Assembly (NCBI RefSeq): GCF_000423625.1
Contig: NZ_AUII01000002.1
Location: forward strand, 248,001 to 312,000
Reading direction: 5' to 3'
DNA from: Pseudonocardia asaccharolytica DSM 44247 = NBRC 16224
Lineage (GTDB): Bacteria > Actinomycetota > Actinomycetes > Mycobacteriales > Pseudonocardiaceae
DNA length: 64,000 nt
Shown here piece after piece: positions 16,674-23,572 of the stretch (position 1 is its first letter; each line of letters begins with the position of its first letter). The translations under genes and the position numbers were made by a program. The notes under the pieces were generated by a model. That model had not been told where the DNA came from, made no database searches, and saw only the letters and a program-made list of their open reading frames with translations.

Positions 16674-17047
16674 TCAACAGAACGCCCGGTCGTACCCGCT
16701 GGCCATGCCGACCCGGTCGATGCGCAGCAGGGTGCCGTCGCCGATCATGAACGCCTTGCGCGAGGCGACCTCGATCGCCTGCTCCAGCGTGGGCGCCATC
16801 GCCGCGAGCAGCGCGAGGGCCTCGCGCACGTACCGGTACACCGTCGACGTGCCGACCCGGAATCCGCAGGCCAGATCGGCGTAGGTCTCGCCCTTGCCCA
16901 GGTAGGCCACCACCAGCAGGGCCTGGCGGCCGGGGTCCAGGCGTCGCCATCGGGTGCCGATCTGGGTGCGGCGCTGTCATAGCGCGTCGGTGAGCATGAT
17001 CAGCGCGCGGGTGGACACGCTCATCCCGGACGGGTAGGACAACACAT

Positions 17048-17102
17048 GAAGCTCCTGGCTGGACGAGTTGATCTAGGCAATCGCCCGTCTACCAGGAGCT
17101 TC
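17048..17102 (-). other. Inverted repeat upstream of the transposase start
   Basis: GAAGCTCCTGG (17048-17058) and CCAGGAGCTTC (17092-17102) form an 11-bp stem that includes the CAGGAG ribosome site of the transposase. Transcripts entering from outside would fold it and hide the site. Such structures often limit transposase translation. Function is inferred. Confidence 0.5.
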
Positions 17103-17148
17103 ACCCATTCAAGGTCACGCCACGCCGCACACTCCCGACCTGCTCAGG

Positions 17149-17166
17149 CAGGTTGGCAAAGGCTCA
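17149..17166 (-). repeat. Right terminal inverted repeat of the IS
   Basis: CAGGTTGGCAAAGGCTCA on the plus strand, the exact reverse complement of 14043-14060. The sigma-factor fragment begins immediately outside it. Confidence 0.85.
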
Positions 17167-17624
17167 GTGTCCCACCGGCCGCGGTCCTGCTCCGCGAGCG
17201 GCACCAGGCTGCCGTCGGGCGCGGTCCGGGTGGCGCGCCGGGCGTGGTGGAGCAGCATGAGGGCGAGCAGCCCCGCCACCTCGGGGTGGTCGATCGCGGC
17301 CGCGAGCTGCCGGGTGAGCCGGATGGCCTCGGCGGCGAGGTCGACGTCGCCGGAGTAGCCCTCGTTGAAAACCAGGTAGAGGACGCGCAGCACGGTGGCG
17401 ACGTCGCCGGGCCGGTCGAACCGCACGCCGGAGACGGTGCGCTTGGCCCGGCTGATGCGCTGCGCCATGGTCGCCTCGGGCACCAGGTAGGCCTGGGCGA
17501 TCTGGCGGGTGGTCAGCCCGCCGACGGCTCGCAGCGTGAGCGCGACCGCGGACGACGGCGTCAGCGTCAGGTGGGCGCACAGGAAGTAGAGCTGGAGCGT
17601 GTCGTCCACCGCAGGCCCGGTCAC
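17167..17624 (-). pseudogene. ECF sigma factor fragment (DUF6596/TPR type)
   Basis: The remnant reads DDTLQLYFLCAHLTLTPSSA, TLRAVGGLTTRQIAQAYLVPE and ATMAQRISRAKRTV (sigma region 4). A DUF6596/TPR part follows (YLVFNEGYSGDVDLAAEAIR; LALMLLHHARRATR) and stops at the IS end. Region 2 is missing: the GTG overlapping the YCII stop is followed after four codons by region 4, implying an in-frame deletion of about 100 or more residues. The C-terminal half is lost beyond the IS. In relatives this sigma follows a YCII gene exactly as here, so the pair was once a normal operon. Confidence 0.82.
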
Positions 17625-18028
17625 TCCGTGATGGTGGGCGGCGCGGCCAGGAACGGGCGCACCTCGAGCCACTCGTGGATCGGCTTCCCGCCCGCCCCCG
17701 GGGCGGCCGACAGCTCCCCGGCCAGCTCGATGGCGTGCTCGTAGCTGTCGACGTCGATCACCATCCAGCCGGCGATGAGGTCCTTGGTCTCGGCGAATGG
17801 GCCGTCGGTGACCGGCGGGCGTCCGTCGCCGTCGTACCGGACGAACGTCCCCTCAGGGGCGAGCGCCTGACTGTCGACGAACTCGCCGGTCCCCTCCAGC
17901 CGGGTCGCGAAGTCGTGCATGTACTGCACGTGCGCCGAGATCTCCTCCGGCGTCCACCGGTCCATGGGCACGTCGTTGACCGAAGCCGGAGCGCCGCGGT
18001 AGTGCTTGAGCAGCAAGTACTTGGCCAT
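17621..18028 (-). CDS. YCII-related (DGPF-domain) protein
   Basis: A 135-residue small cytosolic protein of the YCII/DGPF family. The name-giving motif VTDGPFAETKD is at ~73-83, and the typical start MAKYLLLKHYRG and end HEWLEVRPF are present. GAGGAGAAACACG precedes the ATG. These proteins usually form operons with ECF sigma factors, apparently as partners of unknown biochemical function. Here the sigma gene overlaps its stop codon but is a relic, leaving this gene orphaned. Confidence 0.88.
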   Translation of the reverse strand: MAKYLLLKHYRGAPASVNDVPMDRWTPEEISAHVQYMHDFATRLEGTGEFVDSQALAPEGTFVRYDGDGRPPVTDGPFAETKDLIAGWMVIDVDSYEHAIELAGELSAAPGAGGKPIHEWLEVRPFLAAPPTITE

Positions 18029-18370
18029 CGTGTTTCTCCTCGATGCTGGTGCGACCCATTTCGGTCACGTTCACCGCGGGGACGGAGCCAGACCCGGGTT
18101 CTCGACATCGCCGTCCGAAATTTTGGCTCTCGTAGATGAGCCTGGGTGAGCCGTCTCGCGATGTCCGGTCCATGGCGTGGCGCGACGGCGAGACGGAACG
18201 AGGCCTTCCAAGATCAGCAGCGACCGTCCAGGACGAGGTCGCCCCCTCGCGAGCCTCGTAACCGGCAACTCGGCACCGAGGATGCGGCTCCGTGCGGTGC
18301 GGACGATCTGTCCGGCCACGCGACGGAACGCGGACAGACAAAAATTGTCCATCAGCGTACAGTCTTGTAC
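18029..18370 (+). promoter_or_regulatory. Intergenic region with candidate toxin-antitoxin operators
   Basis: No gene is seen in this 342-bp stretch. Just before the antitoxin start are two small palindromes. GGACA-N9-TGTCC spans 18332-18350, and GTACA-GTCT-TGTAC spans 18357-18370 and abuts the ATG. Phd/YefM antitoxins normally repress their own operon by binding such sites. The assignment is inferred from position and symmetry. Confidence 0.5.
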
Positions 18371-18658
18371 ATGACGCGGCTGAGTGTGAGCGAGGCTCGG
18401 GCGATACTTCCCGAGGTTCTCGATCGGGTAGCCAGCGGTGAGGAGATCACGATCACCCGTCACGGCAGGCCGGTCGCGGTGCTGCTGCGTCCGGACTCGG
18501 TTCGCACCCGCCGGGCCGAGGAGACGATCGAGCGCGCGCGGGAGATCGGTGAGTTGCTCACGGCCGCGCGTGAGCAGCCGCTGGGGTCCGCCGGGGTCTC
18601 GCTGGAGCGGGCGGAGGAACTGGTCGACGCCGTCCGCGCCGATCGTGATCGGCCCTGA
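18371..18658 (+). CDS. Phd/YefM-type antitoxin
   Basis: A 95-residue antitoxin. The N-terminal half has the Phd/YefM fold (LSVSEARAILPEVLDRVASG, then ITITRHGRPVAVLL), which binds DNA as a dimer. The C-terminal half (RTRRAEETIERAREI onward) is charged and helical and should wrap the toxin. The ATG directly follows a palindromic operator. Its stop overlaps the toxin start (TGATG), the usual coupling of type II modules. It should neutralise the downstream PIN-domain RNase and repress the operon. Confidence 0.88.
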   Translation: MTRLSVSEARAILPEVLDRVASGEEITITRHGRPVAVLLRPDSVRTRRAEETIERAREIGELLTAAREQPLGSAGVSLERAEELVDAVRADRDRP

Positions 18659-19062
18659 TGGATGCGTTCGACGCCGATGTGTTGATCTATGCCGGCGCTG
18701 TCGGGCATCCGCTGGGCCGGCGGGTGCGATCCTTGTTCCCGGTGGAGGCCGGAGGTATCGCGGGAATCGGTTCGGTCCTGCTGTTGCCGGAGGTCCTCGC
18801 GAAGCCGATGCGGGAGGGCGCGACGGAGGAGGTTGCCGCGCTCGTCGGGCTGTTGAGCCGGCTCGAGCTGCGCGTGGTTGACTCGGTGACGGCCGAGGTG
18901 GCGACCTCGTTGGCCGTCGCCCATCGGCTTCGGGTGGTCGATGCGGTGCATCTGGGGACGGCGGTCGTGGGCGGGGCCGATCGGTTCGTCACGAACAACC
19001 GCCGGGACTTCCCGACTTCGATCTCCGAGATCGACATCACCTACCCGGAGGCGCTGGACTAA
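18658..19062 (+). CDS. vapC: PIN-domain toxin, VapC-like
   Basis: A 134-residue PIN-domain ribonuclease. The acidic residues expected to bind Mg2+ are D7 (FDADVLIYA), E45 (LLPEVLAKP), D95 (RVVDAVHLG) and an acid near D117 (TNNRRDF). Length and order fit VapC toxins, which cut tRNA or rRNA when free of antitoxin. It is translationally coupled to the Phd-type antitoxin. The Phd/PIN combination is common in actinobacteria. All catalytic acids are present, so the toxin is probably functional. Confidence 0.87.
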   Translation: MDAFDADVLIYAGAVGHPLGRRVRSLFPVEAGGIAGIGSVLLLPEVLAKPMREGATEEVAALVGLLSRLELRVVDSVTAEVATSLAVAHRLRVVDAVHLGTAVVGGADRFVTNNRRDFPTSISEIDITYPEALD

Positions 19063-19105
19063 CGGTGAACGGCGGGACGCAGGACGTGCCTGGGCCGCTG
19101 CCGTA

Positions 19106-20584
19106 TCAGGCCTTCCGGAGCCGAAGCGCGTTCCACGAGACCGGCGGCAGCTCCACAGCCGCGCCCGGCGGTGGCGAGAGCCTCCGCGGGCGGACGCGTT
19201 CGGGGGCGTCGCAGGTATTGGTGGCGGTCAGGTCGGCATCGGTCAGCACGATGTGCTCGGCGATGGCGTGCCCGGCCACGGCGGCGGGATCGACGGTCAG
19301 CTCGATCGGCTCGTGCCGGTGGCGGTTGACCGCGAAGACGACCGCCTCCCCGTCGGGCTGGTGCGTCACCGTGGCGCTGACGAGTGGGACGCGGCCGTAT
19401 CGCGCGGTGTCGTACTCCGGGGCCTCGAACTCGGTGCGCAGCACCGTCGCGCGGGCCAGCCGGGCCGTGAGGGCGAACGGGTGGAAGATCGTCTGGCGCC
19501 ACGCCGGCCCGTCGGGCTCGGTCCGGATCGGTGCGAGAACGTTCACCAGCTGGGCCTGGCAAGCCACCGCCACCCGATCGGCGTGGTTCAGCAACGTGAT
19601 CAGCAGGTCGCCGGCGACCACGGCGTCGGCGACGGTGAAGGTGTCCTCGCTGATCCGCGGCGCTCGGGTCCACTCGTCGGGCGGTTCGGACGGCTGGTGC
19701 CAGACGTTCCACTCGTCGAAGGCGACCGTGATCTTCCGACGGCTGCCGGCCCGGGCCGCGACGGCATCCGCGGTCGCGACCACCGACGAGATCATGCGAT
19801 CCATATCGGTGGCCGAGGCCAGGAAGCTGCCCAGATCGTCCGCGGGCGCGTAGTAGGCGTGGGCCGAGATGTGGTCGATCTGCTCGATTGCCCGCTCGAG
19901 GACCGTGGACTCCCAGGCGCCGAACGTCGACATCCGGGAATGCGAGCTGCCGCAGGCCACCAACTCCAGCCCGGGGTCGACCATCCGCATGGCGCGTGCA
20001 GTCTCGGCCGCGAGCCGGCCGTACTCGTCGGCGGTCTTGTGCCCGATCTGCCACGACCCGTCCATCTCGTTGCCCAGGCACCACAGGCGGATCCCGTGGG
20101 GCACCGGCGTGCCGTTCGCCGTCCGAAAGTCCGACAGCCGGGTGCCGGAGGGATGGTTGGCGTATTCCAGCAGGTCGAGAGCGTGCTGCACGCCTCGGGT
20201 GCCGAGGTTGAGCGCGAGCATCGGCTCCACCTCGGCCCGTCGCGTCCACCGGTTGAACTCGTCGAGGCCGACCTCGTTGGTCTCGACGCTGTGCCATGCC
20301 GGGTCCAGCCGCACCGGCCGGTTCGCCCGCGGGCCGATCCCATCCTCCCAGCGGTAGCCGGAGACGAAGTTGCCGCCCGGGTAGCGCACGACCGTGACGC
20401 CCAGCTCACGGACGAGCGCGAGCACGTCCCCGCGGAAGCCGTCGGCGCCGGCGCTGGGGTGGGCAGGATCGTAGATGCCGCCGTAGACACAACGACCCAT
20501 GTGCTCGACGAACCCGCCGAACAACCGCCTCCGGACCGGGGCGAGCGGAAACGCGGGGCTGAACGACAGGCGGGCGGTGAGCAC
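19106..20584 (-). CDS. abfA: Alpha-L-arabinofuranosidase, GH51
   Basis: A 492-residue glycoside hydrolase that releases terminal L-arabinofuranosyl groups from arabinan or arabinoxylan fragments. The acid/base is E173 in LWCLGNEMDG and the nucleophile is E291 in VAFDEWNVWHQ, both at expected TIM-barrel positions. The family signature FGGFVEHMGRCVYGGIYDP is at the N-terminus, and a C-terminal beta-sandwich follows. No signal peptide is seen, so it acts on imported oligosaccharides. No sugar transporter or other arabinose gene lies beside it, making it a lone gene. It is divergent from the LuxR-type regulator at 20713. Confidence 0.93.
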   Translation of the reverse strand: MLTARLSFSPAFPLAPVRRRLFGGFVEHMGRCVYGGIYDPAHPSAGADGFRGDVLALVRELGVTVVRYPGGNFVSGYRWEDGIGPRANRPVRLDPAWHSVETNEVGLDEFNRWTRRAEVEPMLALNLGTRGVQHALDLLEYANHPSGTRLSDFRTANGTPVPHGIRLWCLGNEMDGSWQIGHKTADEYGRLAAETARAMRMVDPGLELVACGSSHSRMSTFGAWESTVLERAIEQIDHISAHAYYAPADDLGSFLASATDMDRMISSVVATADAVAARAGSRRKITVAFDEWNVWHQPSEPPDEWTRAPRISEDTFTVADAVVAGDLLITLLNHADRVAVACQAQLVNVLAPIRTEPDGPAWRQTIFHPFALTARLARATVLRTEFEAPEYDTARYGRVPLVSATVTHQPDGEAVVFAVNRHRHEPIELTVDPAAVAGHAIAEHIVLTDADLTATNTCDAPERVRPRRLSPPPGAAVELPPVSWNALRLRKA

Positions 20585-20608
20585 GGTCAGGCCCTACCGC
20601 TGACACGT

Positions 20609-20647
20609 GAGCGGCGCAAGCGCCAACCAGCGACGCTTGCGCCGCTC
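20609..20647. promoter_or_regulatory. Perfect inverted repeat in the divergent abfA/luxR-type promoter region
   Basis: GAGCGGCGCAAGCG (20609-20622) and CGCTTGCGCCGCTC (20634-20647) form a perfect 14-bp inverted repeat with an 11-nt spacer. It lies between the divergent arabinofuranosidase and hydrolase-LuxR genes. It could be an operator for the adjacent regulator or an RNA hairpin. Confidence 0.45.
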
Positions 20648-20712
20648 AGGCGGCGGTGCCTCGCCTCGAAGGTGCTCAGGCCGGCGAGCCCGGGCGCGTT
20701 GATACTTGTCGT

Positions 20713-21759
20713 GTGGAGGCCGGTCCCGACCTGGACTACGCCCGCACCGGTGACGGCGTGACCATCGCCTACCAGGTGCTGGGCCGGGGACCGGCGGTGG
20801 TCTGGCTGCCGTCGTTGGGCAACCTGCGCGCCCAGTGGCGGGTCCCGGTGCTGCGGGCCGCCTACGAGCACCTCGCGCGGTCGGTGACGTTGGTCCTCTA
20901 CGACGGGCGCGGGATGGGCAGCTCCGACCGTCGGGTCGATCCGGGCGATCTGGGGCTTGCGGCGCATCTGCGCGATCTGGACGCGGTCCTCACCGCGGCC
21001 GGGCTGGAGTCCACCGCGCTGCTGGGCTACTACCACTCCACGGCAACGGCGATCGCGTTCGCCGCCGAGCGTCCGCAACAGGTCACAAGGATGATCTTGT
21101 TCGGCGGGTCGGCCCGGATTCGCGATGCGATGAGCCCGGCGCAGACCCAGGCGTTGCTGTCGCTGGTCGACCAGGACTGGGACCTGTTCGTCGATACCGC
21201 GGCGCACGCCTGGCTGGGCTGGGGCGCGGGCGAGTCCGGGCGGCTGGTTGCCGACGCGTTCCGCACCGCAGCGGCTCCGGCGGTGGCGAAGGCGTGGTTC
21301 GCGGCCGCCGCGGACATCGACGTCACCGACCGCCTGCCCGACGTTGTCGTGCCGACACTGGTCCTGCACCGCCAGGGGGAGCGGCAGATACCGGTGGAGG
21401 TATCACGCCGGCTCGCCGACGCCCTCCCGCGCGGCCGGCTGGTGGAGCTGGCCGGCTCGTCGCCGACGCTGTTCGTGGAGGACGCCCGCGCGGACCTGGA
21501 TCTGGTCACCCGATTCCTGACCAGCGGTGACGTCGTCCCACCCGCGACACCCGTCACCGCCTCGGCCGACGGGGTGACCGACCGTGAGCTGGACGTCCTG
21601 CGGTTGCTGGCCGCAGGGGACTCGAACGCCGAGATCGCCCGCAGTCTGGGCATCACCGTGCACACCGTCGAGCGGCATACCGCCAACCTGTATCGCAAGA
21701 TCGGAGCCCGGGGCCGGACCGATGCGACGGCCTACGCGGTGCGCCGCGGCATCGCCTGA
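20713..21759 (+). CDS. LuxR-family regulator with N-terminal alpha/beta-hydrolase domain
   Basis: About 348 residues. Residues ~1-270 form an alpha/beta-hydrolase fold (GVTIAYQVLGRGPAVVWLPS; YDGRGMGSSDRR). The C-terminal ~60 residues are a LuxR/NarL helix-turn-helix (LTPxE-like TDRELDVLRLLAAGDSNAEI, then HTVERHTANLYRKI). The nucleophile elbow reads GYYHS instead of G-x-S-x-G, so the hydrolase part is probably a ligand sensor, not an enzyme. The start is uncertain: GTG at 20713 fits the family N-terminus (LDYARTGDG), while another GTG at 20656 would add 19 residues. The controlled gene is unknown; divergent abfA is a candidate. Confidence 0.82.
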   Translation: MEAGPDLDYARTGDGVTIAYQVLGRGPAVVWLPSLGNLRAQWRVPVLRAAYEHLARSVTLVLYDGRGMGSSDRRVDPGDLGLAAHLRDLDAVLTAAGLESTALLGYYHSTATAIAFAAERPQQVTRMILFGGSARIRDAMSPAQTQALLSLVDQDWDLFVDTAAHAWLGWGAGESGRLVADAFRTAAAPAVAKAWFAAAADIDVTDRLPDVVVPTLVLHRQGERQIPVEVSRRLADALPRGRLVELAGSSPTLFVEDARADLDLVTRFLTSGDVVPPATPVTASADGVTDRELDVLRLLAAGDSNAEIARSLGITVHTVERHTANLYRKIGARGRTDATAYAVRRGIA

Positions 21760-21830
21760 CGGATTCCCGTCACCGGGTCTACCCGGTGACCTGGATGCAC
21801 GGGGCTCGTGGCGGCACGACGATGACGGGC

Positions 21831-22232
21831 ATGACGACAACGCAAGCCATCTCGCCCGCCACTCGCCCCTGGCGGGCGGCCCGGGTGACGGCCCCCGTGG
21901 CCCGCGTGCTCGCCGGCCGCCGCTTCTTCCCCCTCTGGGCGGTCGTGCACCACCGTGGTCGCAAGACCGGCCGGGCGCTGTCCGTGCCGGTGGCCGTACG
22001 GGCCAGGGCCGACACCTTCGTGATCACCCTGCCGGGGGGGCCGCGCACCAACTGGGCACAGAACGTGCTGGCGGCCGGTGACTGCGTCGTCCGGTGGAAG
22101 GGTGTCGATCACCTCGTCACCCAGCCCGAACTGATCGGGACGGCCGACGCGAAACCGTACTTCGGACCCGTCACCTGGGCCGTGGTCCAGCGGGTCATCC
22201 GGCCCGATACGTTCCTGCGGCTCCACCGGTAG
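21831..22232 (+). CDS. Deazaflavin (F420)-dependent nitroreductase-family protein
   Basis: A 133-residue split beta-barrel protein of the DDN/F420H2-dependent reductase family. Characteristic stretches are HHRGRKTGRALSVPVAV (cofactor-phosphate binding) and TNWAQNVLAAGDCVVRWKG. Members reduce quinones, nitro compounds or other low-potential acceptors with F420H2. The preferred ATG is 21831; an ATG three codons earlier (21822) is possible, and neither has a strong ribosome site. The 3' end almost touches the stop of the convergent flippase-like gene. Confidence 0.83.
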   Translation: MTTTQAISPATRPWRAARVTAPVARVLAGRRFFPLWAVVHHRGRKTGRALSVPVAVRARADTFVITLPGGPRTNWAQNVLAAGDCVVRWKGVDHLVTQPELIGTADAKPYFGPVTWAVVQRVIRPDTFLRLHR

Positions 22233-22233
22233 T

Positions 22234-23331
22234 TCACGACGCGTGCGGGGCGGTCTCGGGCGCATGGCGATGACGGTGGGGTGGCGCCAGGTGGATCTCC
22301 GCGGCATAGACCACCCAGCCGATCAACGAGAGACCGAGCCAGCTGATGGCGCGGTAGATGAGCACGGTGGCCGCGGCGGGCGCGACGGCGACGCCGGAGG
22401 CGACGAGGACGCCGAGCAAACCGGCCTCGGCCAGGCCCGCACCGCCGGGCAGGACCTGCAGGGCGATGCTGGCCTGGACGGCGAGGAAGCCCAGCGCAAG
22501 AACGGTCCAGGACGCGGGGACGCCCACGGCGGCGGCGCTGGCGTGCAGGGCCAGGAAGTCCAGCGTCCAGGTGAGGACCGAGACGACGATCAGTGCCACC
22601 CACTGGCCGGGGGTGGGCCGCAGCAGGCCGATGCGGGTCGCCAGCCGGGCCGAGATGCCGTCGGGGTCGACCGTCCAGACGCGGCGGCAGTGGTGGCAGA
22701 GCCAGGGAAGCCGCCGACCGACGTGCACCAGTAGCACCAGAAGCCGTCGCAGCACGGCGCGGTGGGTCAGCACTTCCCAGAAGGCCACGGCCACCGTGAC
22801 GGTCAACGCGATGAGCGGGACGGCGACCGCGACGGGGAGCGAGCCTCCCACGGCCGTCACGATCATACCGAGGACCACCAGGGTGAGCATCGACATCACC
22901 CCCGGCAGGAACACCGACCAGGACGCCAGGGCGGCGTCGACGCCGCGGCGGCGCAGCCGCGTGATCGCATACGCGATGGAACCTGCTCCGCCCACCACGG
23001 GCACCGTGTTCGATATGGCGTTCTCGGCGAACGTGATGGCCTGCACGGTGCTGACCGGCACGGACGCGGCACCGATGACCAGCAGCCGCCGGTGCAGCTC
23101 CCCGTACAGCATCAGCGCGCCAACGCCGAGCCCTACGGCCGCGGCCACCCACACCCAGTCCAGGTGTTCGAGCGGCGTGCCTGCCTCGACCGCGGAGCGG
23201 CGCAGCTCCGGCAGCTGCCATACGAGGTAGCCCATGGCGGCCAGCACGACGGCCCAGTGCGCGAGGGACTTCCAGTGGTGCGCCAACCAGCCGGCGGCCG
23301 CGTCTCGGACGACGATCCAGCGATCTGCCAT
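22234..23331 (-). CDS. Lysylphosphatidylglycerol synthetase-like membrane protein (UPF0104)
   Basis: A 365-residue polytopic membrane protein with about eight hydrophobic segments, matching the flippase-like UPF0104/AglD family. Signature stretches include FAENAISNTVPVVGGAGSIA near 105 and LQVLPGGAGLAEAGLLGVLV near 290. It lacks the cytosolic lysyl-transferase domain of MprF, so it may move a lipid or polyprenyl-linked substrate across the membrane. The ATG at 23331 has GGGGAGGACCTGAC before it; longer upstream readings are arginine-rich non-protein. The substrate is unknown. Confidence 0.87.
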   Translation of the reverse strand: MADRWIVVRDAAAGWLAHHWKSLAHWAVVLAAMGYLVWQLPELRRSAVEAGTPLEHLDWVWVAAAVGLGVGALMLYGELHRRLLVIGAASVPVSTVQAITFAENAISNTVPVVGGAGSIAYAITRLRRRGVDAALASWSVFLPGVMSMLTLVVLGMIVTAVGGSLPVAVAVPLIALTVTVAVAFWEVLTHRAVLRRLLVLLVHVGRRLPWLCHHCRRVWTVDPDGISARLATRIGLLRPTPGQWVALIVVSVLTWTLDFLALHASAAAVGVPASWTVLALGFLAVQASIALQVLPGGAGLAEAGLLGVLVASGVAVAPAAATVLIYRAISWLGLSLIGWVVYAAEIHLAPPHRHRHAPETAPHAS

Positions 23332-23497
23332 GTCAGGTCCTCCCCGGAGGCGCCGCAATCGTGGCGCGGCGGGAACCTCCAACGGCCCTGTCCGACGGGC
23401 CGGTGCTGGCGGCATGGAAGCAGGAGCATGGTAGCCCTCGCTGTCGCCGCTCCGGGGTTCGTGGGTCGCTCGCCACGCACGGCTCGGCGAGCCGATT

Positions 23498-23545
23498 TTG
23501 TCATTGACAAGATGGCACCTCACGGGCCATCTTGTCAGTGTCAAG
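23498..23545 (+). promoter_or_regulatory. Tandem palindromes and promoter upstream of doxX
   Basis: TTGTCA-T-TGACAA (23498-23510) is a perfect palindrome. CTTGTCA-G-TGTCAAG (23531-23545) repeats it with one mismatch. In addition, GACAAGATGGC (23506-23516) and GCCATCTTGTC (23526-23536) form an 11-bp inverted repeat. TTGACA at 23504-23509 could serve as a -35 box. This looks like a repressor-controlled promoter (TetR/MarR style), but no such regulator is adjacent. Confidence 0.55.
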
Positions 23546-23572
23546 TTACGGGGTTCGGAGAAGGGAACCGAC

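Larger units (their letters stand above)
14494..16678 (+). mobile_element. Group II intron inserted antisense in the transposase
   Basis: A 2185-nt retroelement on the strand opposite the transposase. It starts GTGCG, the usual group II 5' boundary, and ends ...TCAAC after domain VI (AY-type end). The six exon bases before the 5' junction, CGCTGT at 14488-14493, are exactly complementary to ACAGCG at 14900-14905. That places EBS1 in domain I just before the conserved GTGAACACGGGAACC segment. Excision restores the transposase frame and a tyrosine codon, which supports both borders. It encodes its own maturase and has domains V and VI 3' of it. Confidence 0.88.
14063..17045 (-). pseudogene. IS5-family DDE transposase, split by intron and nonsense mutation
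   Basis: Removing 14494-16678 gives an open frame of 798 nt, about 265 residues. It runs from a GTG start at 17045 (CAGGAG ribosome site) through an N-terminal helix-turn-helix (YADLACGFRVGTSTVYRYV). The DDE domain then has FMIGDGTLLRIDR, the restored junction FYSGKH, VQVIADP and a C-terminal ERVNAELKHWK region. The intron splits the tyrosine codon at the junction. Independently, TGA at 16979-16977 replaces an expected arginine codon (CGA) in LTDAL*QRRTQIG. The gene is therefore dead twice over. Because the intron is antisense, splicing cannot repair it. Confidence 0.88.
14043..17166 (-). mobile_element. IS5-like insertion sequence carrying a group II intron
   Basis: The element is bounded by perfect 18-bp terminal inverted repeats (TGAGCCTTTGCCAACCTG at 14043-14060 and its complement at 17149-17166). 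Allowing one mismatch, the repeats extend 3 bp further outward on each side. It contains one minus-strand DDE transposase, interrupted by a plus-strand group II intron. Without the intron the element would be about 940 bp. No convincing target duplication is seen, and the flanks do not join into one gene: the right flank is an ECF sigma fragment while the left flank is unrelated. This suggests an adjacent deletion. Confidence 0.88.

Noticed and set aside
14494-16678. The reverse transcriptase as a retron or DGR
   Set aside because: Group II domains V/VI, a GTGCG 5' end, a maturase domain and an IBS1/EBS1 match identify a group II intron.
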